From: Blepharisma stoltei
Taxonomy: Eukaryota; Ciliophora; Heterotrichea; Heterotrichida; Blepharismidae
Direction: 5' to 3'
Assembly (NCBI GenBank): GCA_914767885.1
Contig: CAJZBQ010000032.1
Coordinates: 992,001 to 1,056,000, forward strand
Length of the DNA stretch: 64,000 nucleotides
The notes beneath the pieces are model-generated. The model ran no database searches. It saw only the letters and a program-made list of their open reading frames with translations, and had not been told where the DNA came from. This document shows positions 34,416-46,171 of the stretch, piece after piece (positions within the stretch are counted from its first letter, which is position 1; the number at the start of each line of letters is the position of its first letter). The position numbers and the translations under genes are program-made.

Positions 34416-36060
34416 TTACTTAACTCTTCTCACCTTATTCGTGAATATATCCCTCGGAAATCGCAAAATTTTCATAGGAGAATAATTTTCATTTTTCGGA
34501 AAATTAGACGTTTCTTTCATTAATTCCTCAGCCTCGTTCATTCTGAACGTGAAAAGTAAATCCTCTTTTTTTGACGAATTAAATTCAAATACCCTCGCCT
34601 TTGCAGCATTTGGCGATGATTTTTTCACTTATTGAACCTTAAACTTACATTTAGTTAGATTATAGAAAAGCTACCTGTCGGGATCAGAAGATCCTTTTTC
34701 CCTTCAATAATTTCTTCTCTCAATTGCTTCGCTGACAATCATATTACGACCTTAAAAGCCTTATTCCTGCCAGATATGATCCTGCACATGCTCCCTGACA
34801 GTTGGAAAGTTTGGGTCACTGTGCCATACACCAACGGGGTTTGGCTTCTCGAAATTCGAAAAATTATTTTCTGGTCTTGATGAAAATTCGGGGTCTACAC
34901 AACGCCTGGTATCGAGCTTGGGAGCATTACCGATCGACCAGGAGGAACATCACTGGTATTGTTAGGAACCCCTTTCCATTTCTGAACTCCATCTTCCTCC
35001 GAGGTAAAACCTTGGCCTGGATGTGAGCCTGCAGTCAGCCACCCGGACATTGCGCTCCACCAAACGAAGTAAAACCTGGCCGGATACACTTATCAAATGG
35101 CACAACTCCCTTCCACAAGGTCCCTAGGTCTCACCAGCTACAGGTGTTAGGAGTTTGGGTTGTTTCGCCTCACCATTTTTATATATTTCACTTATTGACC
35201 GAGTTTTTTCATTTTTTATCATAGGAAATCTGCTTCTAGAAATTCTTGGATAAAGGTGTTTATCCGCTTCAGAGAGGTTTTTTTGTTTTTTTATATTTTC
35301 TATTGTCTGCTTTTGGTTGCTAATTTGTTTTTTTATTTCGCTTTGCTCTTCTATAAGCTTCTTACATATATCGTTTAGGTAGTGAATCCTTTTACTAGGT
35401 GTTTGGTCATGTATTGTAGTATCATCAAAATTATATTTTTTTGATTAAATATAGCCTAGTGATAATATAGCCCAGGAACCGATATTGATCGGCCGGGCTA
35501 AGAGAATGCCTAGAAACCTCCCGAGTTGGTTCTCCAACACAAGTTGACGAACCAACTCGGGGAGTTGACATATGCTTTATATCAGGCATATTTGCCAACC
35601 TTCGAATTGGTTCGTCAACTTGGGTTGGAGAACCAACTCGGGAAGTTCCTAGGCATTCTCCCAGCCCAGGCTGATCAATATCGGTTCCTTGGCTATATAA
35701 ATTTATATTAAAGGGACTATTCAATTTATTATTAATAAAATTTTTTAATAAAGAATTTTCGTGAGGGATAAGATGCTTATGGTCTATTTTATGTATCCCT
35801 CTATAATGTTTTAAGTGAAGCCGCTCATCAAAACTCAAGTCGTGTATATTTGATGAAGGCGGATAATGTAAATTTTCTGGAGATCCATCATGGCTTAGGT
35901 AAAGTGGATTTATGAAGGATTCATCAATTAACTTGTTTTTAAGAGATTTTTGAATAATTTTAGAATGCCTTTTTGAAGGCGCTGAATGAGGGAAGAAAGA
36001 AGTTTCTTGGAACTGCGAGTCTTTTTTAGGTTTTGGAGTGATATTTAAGTGGTTTTTCAT
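34416..36060 (-). CDS. Hypothetical charged protein with two large inserts
   Basis: ATG 36060 (MKNHLNITPKPKKDSQ). Palindromic IES 35436-35697 removed gives FNINLYNFDDTTIHDQTPS. A SINE-like insert (34636-35198) is flanked by TTTCACTTATTGA repeats. After removal RSISE joins EKSSPNAAKARVFEF, but the sequence as given is one base too long at an A6 run, so an assembly indel is likely. The result is ~273 residues, hydrophilic, with a coiled-coil middle (KKLIEEQSEIKKQISNQ) and basic ends. No domain recognised. Confidence 0.7.
34636..35198 (-). mobile_element. SINE-like retroposon with 13-bp target-site duplication, inside a CDS
   Basis: TTTCACTTATTGA occurs at 34623-34635 and 35186-35198, so the insert is 563 bp including one repeat. 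On the minus strand it begins ATGGTGAGGCGAAACAACCC and contains AGGCTCACATCCAGG and GGTTTTACTTCGTTTGG. These match the copy at 58393-58954. No reading frame. A TA lies within the duplication. Confidence 0.85.
35436..35697 (-). mobile_element. IES, 262 bp, palindromic element
   Basis: TA 35434-35435 and TA 35696-35697. Arms are CCAAGGAACCGATATTGATC-type inverted repeats with internal GAGTTGGTTCTCCAACCC hairpins. Removal restores the frame. Confidence 0.85.
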
Positions 36061-36896
36061 TATGATTAATTTATATTTTTAAACTCCAGTCTGAGTTATA
36101 TAGGATTAAGATATCATAAAGAAATCAAAAATGGTAAATATATAAATGTGTGAAATTTTTAGTTCTTAAAAATATATATTTATAACGTTTGTTTTTAAGC
36201 CAAAATATATTTAATAATCAAGTATTTTAACAATAATTAATTTACTATTAATTCTTTAATAAGTTCTAAATAAATAAAATTTTGGTGTTGATGAAAGGTG
36301 GAATCTGAGGTTTAGCACCTATGGAGCAAGCAGGACCAATCCTGAAGGACTTGAAATAGTGCTTATGTTACTTTAGATAGGTTTTCGGGCTAGGGGGAGC
36401 CTGACAAAGAAGGAAGTTCTAGTTCTATCCTGAAGATTTAATTATCCCTGCCAAATAGTTTAGATGCTCAATAGTCTTTGCCTATCGGCACTAACGGACA
36501 TCCGCAAGAGACGGCTCTAACCTAGTTAAAAACTACTCCCCTTTGTAAAATGCAAGCTGTTTAAAATTAAGCAGAATTAGCTATAGATCTAATATAAAGA
36601 CTAAAAAATTTTTGCTTGCTGACAAAGGATGGGTTTTTGGGCAAGAAATAAGGAATTTTTTAATGATTTTGTTTGCTCACGGAAGGGAGTTTAGGCTAAG
36701 TGGGTTGACACAGATATGCAAGCTAGTGGTTGTCCGTTTGTGGCTTATATCATTTAAATTTAACTTTAATAAATTCCATTAAATTCTGTCTAACGGCAAA
36801 TTGTAATACAAATCCCTTACAATTTCTCTAAATTTTTTTGCTAAAATTACTATTTATTTCCTATTTCTCTAATCTTCAAAAATTATTTTCAAATAA
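36061..36896. repeat. Intergenic region with a SINE-like piece and a MITE remnant
   Basis: About 36290-36540 is a GC-richer, SINE-like block (TTGGTGTTGATGAAAGGTGG to AGACGGCTCTAACC). About 36550-36690 is the right part of a CTCCGTGAG-type MITE (GCAGAATTAGCTATAGATCT, then TTTGCTCACGGAAGGGAG). The SINE-like piece may have interrupted the MITE. The rest is AT-rich. Confidence 0.6.
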
Positions 36897-39844
36897 ATGT
36901 ACAACCAGCCTACATCTCAACAATGGCAACCTCCTACTTCTACAATGAGCCACTATACCCCAAGTCTCCTTTTATCCTAGGCTATCCTGGCGTCTTCCGA
37001 TGCCAACAACGGCGTTGCTAAAACAACTCCCTAGATGATGACTCAGATTTGCCCTCTGGGGAATTGGTTTACCAACAAATATTGATAAAACCAACTTCAC
37101 TGCCGATGTCAGGAGAACTCGCAGCAGCCCAAGCCAAAAGGAGGCTCAGTCTATACACAAATCCAAGTCCTCAAATGAACCCTTTTCCTACCTCCAATCC
37201 TTCTGCATTTTCTATACAAAATCGTCCCAACACCTCATCACTATACCCTCAAACTTCATATACCCAATCTAATGCAAACCCATTTTCTGTCCAAACTACG
37301 CTTCCTTATAGCTCAACTGCAATGCAAACAAGCTATTCTTCCGGAGCCAGCACTTATAGTAGTCAAACTACTCAAAATCGTTATGGTGGACTTGGATCAT
37401 CTCTTTCTAATGGCGCCCCTCTGATTTCAGGAGAAAAATGCCCTGTAGATTTAGATGGCACAGGGAGTGTGTATGTATATCATATCGCAGCCCTTGCTAA
37501 AAATCAACAAAAACATATTGATGAAATGAGATATGAGGATTATAAATATAAAAGAAACCCAATGGGAATGAATTCTCAGCCTTTTGGGAGCTCACAAATA
37601 AATAATCCATTTCAAAGCAACGCATACGGAAGCCGAATTGGGACGTCAGGAATGACAACAGGGAGTTTTCAGCCCAACACAACGAATCCATTCTCTAATA
37701 CAGGCCAATATGGAAATCCGTCAGTAAGCCAAGCACCTTATGGATCTCAACCGTCTCCATTCAGCATAAATAACAATACTTTTAGTACCACACCTTCAAG
37801 ACTGCCAAGCACAGGAATAGGGAATTACAATCTTACTTACTTAATTATCTGGTGTTTAAGGTGTCTAGTGCCGCAGCCCAAAAGGGCCTATGGCAAAACT
37901 GATGACGTAGGCGAGCCATCTTGGCACGGGTCAGCCCCGTCCAAGCCTTCTATCAACTCCTGCTTCACCGGCCTTGCTGCACGTCTCACCCGGCGCGTTG
38001 CCGTCGCCCTTGTCGCTCGACTCAGCTCCTGCGCGTGTTCCGCCTAAGGGTCATCCTCCCGTGGAGATGTGCTGAGAGGTAAAAAGCCCGAGATCTTGAG
38101 TGGACTGAGGAGTGGTTCCTTTGGTTATCCCCAAAGTTAAACCGCTGTTGCTGTCCAGAAGTTCGCGAGTGAAACCTAACCCTAATAATAAAATTCCATG
38201 AGGGAGAGAAAATTAGCAAAGCTAATTTCTCTCGAACCGAATGCCATTTTATTATTGGGAATTACAATCAGTTCGGGAACAACATAGCTCCAGCAGCCAA
38301 TCCTTTTTCTTCAAATTTTGATATAAATCAAGGCCGCACAACGCCAAACCCATTCGCTGCAAGTCAGCCTTTCCAATTAGCAAGTTCTTCTAGAATCAGC
38401 AGCCAAAACCCTTTTACGCCTTCATTTCCTTCAAATACAAGCACATCGTCTACAAATATGCAGAATCCTTATATGAATCCTTATCCATCCCCTCAGGGCT
38501 CTACAAGTAACCCTTTTATGAGCTCATACCAGCCCTATTCTCCTCCAATGTCTTCTTCAGGATTTTTTGTGAACCCTCCTTCTTTTAACCCTCCTATGAA
38601 CTCATTGTATTCTCAAAGTACTAATTCAAGGCAAATAAATCCTTATATGAATTCTTCATTGGTTCCTCAAATGGGTGCTTTAATGGATGCTTTTAAAGAC
38701 CCTCATGGGCTAAGTTGGCTATTTCCTGACGAAACTCCTGAAAATGTGCTGAAAATTCATCAGCAAAGAAAAAATGAAAAAAATGCGCCTGAGGCAGTTC
38801 CGCTGATAGATAGAATTGCGATGACAAAAAAGCAGCAGCCTTCTTATACAAATTCAAGAAGCATTAGTGATAAGTGAGCACCTGTGTCTCAATCAAAGAA
38901 ATTTGAACTAAAACCTCTAAAAGAGATAACTACAAATGAGAATAATTGAAGAGAAAAAAAGCTTGAGCCATTTAAAATTGATATAAAACCCAATTTTTCT
39001 AATGTATTTTATTTTAAATAAATAAAAAAAAAAAAATTCTATTTAAATTTAGCTTTTATTCTTATAAAAAAGCATAAGGCTTGAAGAATATAAAGATGAT
39101 GATATAAACTGCTTTAAAATCATAGGCTCAAAAAAATCAGCTTCTAAGCTAGACACCAGCAACGACGTCATTATTGTCCTTCACGAGCCAGAATTCATAC
39201 GAATCCTCATCCCAGTAACCCGAACCACCACAATTTACGATCTAAAATCCCACATAACCCGACAAATAAAAATCCCTGAAAACACCCAAATCCAATTAGT
39301 ATATAAATCAATGGTTCTAAAAGACAGCGACACAATTATTGATGCAGGCATCGGAAACCATGAAGAAATTTTAGCTGCTTTAAAAAAATTGTCCCCAGTA
39401 AAGCAATCTCACCTTGTACCAACCGAACTTTTGCCGAAATTAAATAAAGCTGGATACTCAATGACCCCTCATATATGGGACATGGCAAATATGACTGAAG
39501 AAGAACTGTCAAAAATAACCAATTTTTCTATAGAAAACCAGTATGGAAAAATTATTTTTGATGGCGAAACTTCTGTGTTAAATTTAGATATAAATAATAT
39601 CATAGAAATTGTGCAAAATTCTATTGATGTTTATCCAGAAAAAAGTAGTATAGAAAAACCACCTATTGGAGAAGGGCTCAATAAGCCTGCAGAACTGCAT
39701 TTGTATAACTGCAGGCCTGGGAAAGCTACAAGTACCGAAAAATTTGAAGAAAGATTGCACAGGATTTGTGATAAAAGTGGCAGTGAATTTGTAAATTGGA
39801 ATCCAAGCACCGGGGAGTGGGTTTTTAGGGTTCAAAATTTTTAA
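36897..39844 (+). CDS. NUP98: Nup98-type nucleoporin (NPF repeats, GLEBS, C-terminal autoproteolytic fold)
   Basis: ATG 36897; inserts of 59, 437 and 70 bp removed leave 2,382 bases, 793 residues, in frame. The N-terminal ~550 residues are low-complexity S/N/P/Q with many NPF motifs (SNPF, NPFQ, NPFAAS) in place of GLFG. Around residues 170-205 is a GLEBS-like Rae1-binding motif (YHIAALAKNQQKHIDEMRY plus EDY). A ubiquitin-like stretch (IRILIPVTRTTTIYDLKSHI) precedes the C-terminal domain, which matches the S59 fold: YSMTPHIWDMANMTEEELSK, GLNKPAELHLYNC, GEWVFRVQNF. The protein stops exactly at the F that precedes the family's self-cleavage site, so no Nup96 part or cleavage product is made. 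Confidence 0.88.
36975..37033 (+). other. IES, 59 bp, near the start of Nup98
   Basis: TA 36973-36974 and TA 37032-37033. Shortest and unusually GC-rich among the IESs. Joins TPSLLL to DDDSDLPSGE. Confidence 0.7.
37833..38269 (+). mobile_element. GC-rich 437-bp insert in Nup98 with 13-bp direct repeat
   Basis: GGGAATTACAATC occurs at 37820-37832 and 38257-38269. Removing one repeat plus the insert joins GNYN to QFGNN in frame. The insert is about half G+C, unlike the flanks, has a hairpin (GAGAGAAAATTAGC and inverse) near its right end, and a short CCTAACCCTAA tract. No long frame of its own. TA is present in the repeat (ATTACA). Confidence 0.88.
39007..39076 (+). other. IES, 70 bp, in Nup98
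   Basis: TA 39005-39006 and TA 39075-39076. Joins PNFSNV to RLEEYKDDD, in frame. Confidence 0.85.
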
Positions 39845-39858
39845 GTTAATTAATTAAT

Positions 39859-41362
39859 ATGGAATTGATATTAGACCAACAAGCAGTTGCTATTATTCGC
39901 CAAGCATTTCAGTGCTGTGATATCGACGGAGATGGATTTATAAGTAAAAATGACTTAAAAATTTCTTCTGGAATAGAAGACGAGTCTGATATCGAGAAAA
40001 TATTTTTTGCTATTAAAGACTCAACTGACAACAATCCTATCACTTTTGAAGAATTCAAAAAAGGGATCATGGATTTTCCGTTCTTATTAGAACAGTTTAA
40101 ACAAGAATACACAGAAAAACCGAAAAAAAATAAAGTTAACGTCCCTAAACTAGTGATAAAAATTGACGAAGCTGAAGAAGAGTATATTTCTACAAGGGAC
40201 AGCCCGACTTTTATGTTACAAAACGTTTTCACGTATTTTCAAAATGCTGTGAGAGAATTCTCGGAACAAATAAGCGCCCCTGAGCCTAGTGGGATTTCGA
40301 GAAGGAGTGATAGCTTGGATGAATGTCGACGCTTGCTTAACAATTTGTTAAGAAAACCTGAATTAAGGCAGCCAAACCCTCAGATTTCAGTAGTTAATGG
40401 TGCTTTATCACTGCTTGATTATATAGAATCAGAAAAAAGCAAGTTCCAAAATCAATTGGAGCATTTGCAACGGTGCATGATTTTTTGATAGTCAAACATT
40501 GCTCAGAAAATGGGCTCTTGCATAAAATTTACCTCTAATATCAGATTTCATTTTCAAAAATTTAGGTAAATTGTCTTATAATTTCCAAAAAGTATAGAGA
40601 CATTTGCAAAATGAAATAAATGACAAAAAAATTGCATTAAAAAATTCAGAAGTAAATAATGAAAGGCTAAAAACGAGAAATGAAGAATTGCTAGAAAACT
40701 TGTCGAAGCTTGAAAGCGAAAATAGCAGAAGATACGAAGACCATATAACAGCTGTAAAAGAAAAAAAATTGCTGCAAAACCAGCTAAGGAACAATGAAGC
40801 TAAAGCAAAAATGGAAATTGGGAATATACAGAACGTGATTGCAGAAAAAGAAAAAGCCATAAAAAATTTGGAAAAAGAAATTAATAGACTAAGATCATTT
40901 AAAACGCTACAGGAGCTGACGTATCATAAAGATTTTTCGCCTGACCAAGTCAGGAAAAATAGAATAAGCACATATACCCCTAGAAATGTGATGACTTTTG
41001 TGTCACCGATTGGGTCACCTAAATATACAAAAAAACAAAAAAAATTCAATTTGGATGTGATAGCTCCTAATGAGCTGGAAAGAAAAACCAAGGAATTTAG
41101 AGAAAAAGAAATTGTTTATATTGGACAGATTGATAAGCTTACAAAAGAATTAAGCGCTATGAAAGAAAAAGAAGAAAATAAAAATTTTCCGAGCAATTCA
41201 CAAAGAAATAGTTCGCTTCATGAAGATTTGGAGCTGCTAAAAGATATTCCTGGAATTGATGCATTTTCATTAAATTCCAGTAAAAATCCAAATACCCCGA
41301 CATATGTGATAGATGAAGACCAAAAAATAAAAAAACGCAGATGCTGCGGGCTTTTTTGGTAA
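39859..41362 (+). CDS. EF-hand / coiled-coil protein with cysteine C-terminus
   Basis: ATG 39859, 15 bp after the Nup98 stop. Removing a 139-bp insert (40471-40609) leaves 1,365 bases, 454 residues. A canonical EF-hand loop DIDGDGFISKND is at about residues 20-31, and a second, weaker one follows. A long coiled coil starts at about residue 190; the insert junction EHLQNEINDKKIALKN lies in it. The C-terminus KKRRCCGLFW suggests acylation. Calcium-responsive scaffold is inferred. No family assigned. Confidence 0.82.
40471..40609 (+). other. 139-bp insert with a TA-less 9-bp direct repeat
   Basis: CATTTGCAA occurs at 40462-40470 and 40601-40609. Removing one repeat plus the insert keeps frame and gives QNQLEHLQNEINDKK, an uninterrupted heptad pattern. 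The repeat has no TA. The only TA-to-TA option near it leaves a stop (TGA TAG). Confidence 0.82.
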
Positions 41363-41762
41363 TTAAACCTATTTATCTAATTTTTTTAATGTAAAAATGC
41401 TTGGATTAGTATTATATTTGAAAATAATAGTTTTTTAATGATAATTGAATTTAGACCTAAAATTGTATTAAGGAGGCTGTGAAATATAGGCATAGAAAAT
41501 AAATTGGAACGATTTTGGAAAAAATTGGTCCAGAACTATCCAATAACCTTTTAATTAAATTAAACCTAAAATTAATCTAAAAATCTTTAACATTTATTAT
41601 TATTTCGATTTGCATTCAAAATCTAAAATAAATCTTGTAAGAATTTTCATTAAAATTACATTAATCAATGATAAGTTAAGACATCGATCAATTATTTATA
41701 TAATTATTTAAAAGCTATTATGATAGAGAAAATCGAAAATTTATATCGTTGAATCATAAAAT
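41363..41762. other. AT-rich intergenic stretch
   Basis: AT-rich spacer with no recognised coding, RNA or repeat feature. Confidence 0.5.
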
Positions 41763-44753
41763 ATGTCAAGCCCAATTAAGGTGGCTTCTTCAGAAAATAA
41801 CACGAACACTCATATAGAAAAAGCCCGAAATGCTTCAGCTCCAAAAAGTGCAATTTTAGACGAGAAATCTCCCACATCTAGAGAAATCTTACTCCAACAT
41901 ATTAAAGGGATTGGAAATACTAATCAGGCTAGATCATCTAAAACGCCATCACCAATGCTAAAGCAAGGTGAGTATGGTGTATTCAATATTTATGGTAAAT
42001 TACCAATAATTTTTTTAAAGAAAACATCGTAATTTTTATTAAAAAATTAATTATAAAATAAATAATCCATTCAATATTGATTTAAGAAAAAAATCCATCG
42101 AGCCTTTAACACCCAAAGGTGCTGAAGAAGAAAACAATGAAGGAAAAGATAATCATGAAAAAAATTGAAATCTATTAACTGAGCTGCAAAATCCAAACCG
42201 AGAAGGGTTTTTTACATTCAGAGGTGACCAAGATATTCAAAGTTCTAAAGAAGATCTCAAAAAAGAAGGAGTTTTAGTAATTTCAATTGAAGATGAAATA
42301 AATAAAGAGTCAATTGTAGAGCTCAGAAAAGAAATAATGAAAGAAAACAAGGCAGAAGAAGTAAAAGTTGAAAGCCATACGTCTGCAATTGATTTTGTTA
42401 GGGGAAATCTCAAAAAAGATACATTACCAAAAGAAACTCCAAATAAACTATCTGAACCTATTAGCATTTTTGAAGAAAAACAGCCAAAGTTTATAGAAAA
42501 AGCTGAGCCACCTCTGCCAACCTTATACAGCTCAAATATTTCTCCCAAAACTAAAGAAAAGCCTATTTTAGAAATTCAAAAGCCGATACTAAACCTTGAG
42601 AAATCAATTGATCTTTCAATAGTTACCCAAGAAAGAAATAGGTCATCTTCCTCACATATCCAAAGTGCTGCAATGGCAAGTCAGCTGAAACCAGCAAGCC
42701 AAAGATCAGTAACTCCTCAGCAAGAATTCCATCCTCCGTCTGTGCTAACTTTTGATGAATTTATGTCACAATGTGACCCAAATAGGTCTAGTTTTGCCTC
42801 TAATTCGCCTTTGACCAACTCTTTTATAGGCCAATCTCCTAAAGATTTTAACCCTCCAGCACCTCAACGTCCAGTAAAAAAATACGAAATATTTAAAAAA
42901 CAAGCCCAAGAAAAAGAAAAATTGATGATAAAAAGGAAAAAATCAATCATAAAAATCCAGGCACATATACGAGGATGGCTGTGTAGGCTGAGGGTGAAAA
43001 GGATAAAAGATAGATATAGAGAAACACAAAGATTATTGAGGATACGTGATGTGTGTGAAAGGATAAAAATATCATGGGCTCCTTATATAATTTTAAAAGC
43101 TTTACAAAGGTGAGTAGAGATAAGGCGAAAAGAAAAATTAGAAGTTTATAATGGTCATGTATTTTTTCTAATAAATTGGCCTTTTATATATTATTTTGCT
43201 TAATTTATTTACTAAACATAGATTTTTTGAGAAATTTCAAATAAAAATTTGGATCCAGTTTATAATATGTTTGTGGAATATTCTGCAGTATTTATACAAA
43301 AGTTTTTTAGGGGATATTTAACTAGAAAAAAATGGTGGACGATTATTGAGGCAAGAATAAATGCGAAAAGTGTGATTTTATCACTCGTAAGAGCGTGAAA
43401 AACCAGGAAAATTTTAAAAACTAAAGAAATGAGGAATATTGAAATAGGAATAAAAGATATGACAAAACTTGCATCAGAATTCTCTAGCGAAGGAAATCCA
43501 AACACTCTATTATCTAAAGTCCATCAGCAAATTCCTGCATTAAAAAGAAAATACATTCAGGAATTCCGTAAAATCTATAACCAAGGCTCATGGGTTTATT
43601 TGCCGCCTCTCTCCAAAATCCACACCCCTTATGATCCATCAACCCCAAAAAATGACAAACAAGGGCCAATAGTAAAAACTGAGTCTTTCAGACTGAGCCT
43701 AGAAAGAAGCAATAGTTCTTCATCTCCACAATATCCAAAAGAAAATTATGACTTTGATACGGACATTTATATACAGAAGGACAAAGAAATCTACTCTAGT
43801 CACTATAGCAGAGAAGACCAGCCTATTAAGCCTCTACAAGTGACTTATAACCAAATAGCTGAACAAGGAGAAGACGCCATCGAGTCTATGACTGAAACAA
43901 AACCAGTCAAAAAATTTTCAAATTTTTTGAAAAGAGGGGAAAAGAAAAAATATGACCCACTAAAGAAGGCAAAAGAAAATAAAAATAGAAAATCAATTGA
44001 GGCGAAAAAAGAAGAAGAAAAAGTAGAAGAAAAGCCTATTGAAGAAAAAGTAGAAGAAAAACCTATTGAAGAAAAAACGATTGAGGCTCCAAAGGTGAAT
44101 GAAAAAAGAACTAGAGGAAGAAAAAAGTCTCCAGAAGCACCTATTAAAGGGCTAGACAATGAAGAAATAGAAAAGAAAATAGAAGAAGATGTAAGCCTGC
44201 TGAATTGAATCAAAAACCAATCCTGTCTTAGTTTCTATATAATTATTGTTTTAAAATTTATTTTTTTTTTTTAAATTAATTCAAATATAAAATTATAAAT
44301 AATGTAGAAGACCCAGAAGATACAAAAAGAAATACCACCCCACATTCCTATTTAAAAAGAAAATCCCAAACTTACAAACCTGCCACAAAAGTTGAATGAA
44401 AAGTCCAAAAACGAATCGATTGTTGGGGCTCTCCCAATGTCAACGAGCATATAGAAAAAAAGAAAAAGCCTATCGTCCCGTCAATCCAATTGGAAAAACA
44501 GGGCATCCCTATAGAAGACCTCGAAAGTATTTTTTCAGGAATCGCCAGAAACCATATAAATCCCAACTATTTTTTCAAAAATCGTGAGGTAAAGGACACA
44601 ATAATTCCCCAATTTAACGAAAATTCTTATTTTATAACCCATTATAGTGATGATATATATCAAGACACCCTGAAAGTGCTGGATGACCATTATCAATATC
44701 TTTGCAATGAAGATGAATCTGTTTTGGATAGATCTTTAAATAATAATTATTAA
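41763..44753 (+). CDS. IQ-motif protein (905 residues)
   Basis: ATG 41763; three IESs (88, 114 and 71 bp) removed leave 2,718 bases. IQ motif 1 (KIQAHIRGWLCRLRVKR) at about residue 363 and IQ motif 2 (FIQKFFRGYLTRKKW) at about 440 are calmodulin-binding. The rest is charged and disordered, with PIEEKVEEK repeats near residue 690 and a folded-looking C-terminal end (IPIEDLESIFSG, DDIYQDTLKVLDDHYQYLC). Several UGA=W codons (KALQRW, VRAWKTR, LLNWIKN). A cytoskeletal role is inferred. Confidence 0.85.
41989..42076 (+). other. IES, 88 bp, with 10-bp direct repeat ATTCAATATT
   Basis: TA 41987-41988 and TA 42075-42076, each inside ATTCAATATT. Joins EYGVFNI to DLRKKSIEP. Confidence 0.9.
43149..43262 (+). 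other. IES, 114 bp, with 9-bp direct repeat GTTTATAAT
   Basis: GTTTATAAT at both ends. Joins LEVYN to MFVEYSAVFIQ just before the second IQ motif. Confidence 0.9.
44231..44301 (+). other. IES, 71 bp
   Basis: TA 44229-44230 and TA 44300-44301. Joins KNQSCL to NVEDPEDTKRN. A neighbouring TA pair is possible but the total length fits. Confidence 0.75.
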
Positions 44754-44888
44754 ATATAAAGAATTCAGTTTTTAGCGATTTAATATTATTGGCTGTGGTG
44801 ATGGACACACCTGTCACAGATGTATGCTGAAGGATATTGATTTTTATTATTAAAAAATGGTGCTATTTATATAGTAAAATATAAAAAA

Positions 44889-46064
44889 TTAGAATTTGGA
44901 TTCAGGCCGTTTTGTAGGCTTCTGATACTCTGGCTTTGGATTTAAATATTTGTCGATCCTAAACTGCAGACTTGCGATTTCAGAGCGATATCCTTCATTT
45001 TCCAGCTTAGTCCGTGACTCTAAGTCTTGGTATTTTCTATTTAACGCGAAATATCTGCCTTCTAAATCTGCCACTTTATTTTGGAAAATCGCTTGAAGAC
45101 GGTTATATTGGTCCTTTATCAGGTCAAGCTTATCTTTAGTCTCTGACGACTGGTTCCTAAACTGATGGGCAAAGTCCATAGCTTTTTCATTGGCGTCCTT
45201 TTCTGCTTTACTCGTATCCTTTTTGGTTTTTATTTTATTATTTTGTGCTTCAATCAGCAAGGCGTCCAATTTCACCCTCATTTCTTGGGAATTTTCTAAA
45301 ATTAGCCTTTCTCGTTCTTCATATTCATGCTTGAGCCTAATAATATCCCTTATAGCAAACAATTTCCCTTCCTGGGCTTTATTTAGCCTCTCTATCAAGC
45401 TATCTAATTCTTGGCTGTTTTCTTCATAATTAGTCCTTAAAAAGTCTTCCCTGAACCTTTTATGTTCTCTTGCTTCATTGATTTTTTCAACGAAAAATCT
45501 CCTTTGGTCTTCAATTTCTTTTAATAATTGGTCTCTTTCTTTGGTCAATGACTCTGTCTGTGGGGACGGCAGATGAAGAGTCCTTATGATGTGCTTTGGC
45601 TTGAGGTCATTAGAATTGGAGTTAGACGCATAAGAATATACATTTAACGGCTTTTCTCCTTCAGATAAATATATATCTTGCTGAATCGGCTCTGTTTTTT
45701 CCATGATTCTTAGCAGCTTGTCACGATTTCCTGCTTTGTTTTTGAAAAACTGCTCATGCTCGCTTGCCAAAGCGACAAGCTCGTCACGGCCTTTGTCGAG
45801 GACTGATTGCCTTTCTTTGACCTGATGCATAAGCTCTTGTTCTTCTTCTAAGCGGGATTTTTGTTCCCATTCAAGCTTGTGCAAGTGCTCTTGGCGGACT
45901 CTAAGACTTTCTTGTTTTCTGAGCCAGTCTTCAGCTTCTCGCTCACCTTCTTCCATTCTGTTTCTGTAGTAGGTCAAAATTTCTCAGTTATCGCTTTCAA
46001 AATCGGGCCGTGCTGAAAATTGAAGGGCTTTTGAAGACCATATATTTGACTCAAATGCAGCCAT
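44889..46064 (-). CDS. Coiled-coil protein (391 residues)
   Basis: ATG 46064 (MAAFESNIWSSKALQF; an in-frame UGA supplies W at DNWEIL). A coiled coil covers nearly the whole length (QEHLHKLEWEQKSRLEEEQEL and onward). The C-terminus is basic (KPEYQKPTKRPESKF). No IES, no domain beyond coiled coil. Confidence 0.82.
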
Positions 46065-46171
46065 TTTCAAACTTTATGAATGATATAATTAAATAGAAAA
46101 TAATTTTTAGAGCATATAGGCTATTTAAGCCTGTTTTTCATATATATTCAATAATATTTCCTTAGCCATTA

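Noticed and set aside
37833-38256. Lateral transfer of a GC-rich gene fragment
   Set aside because: No coding frame or homology is visible. The direct repeats and precise joint point to a mobile element instead.
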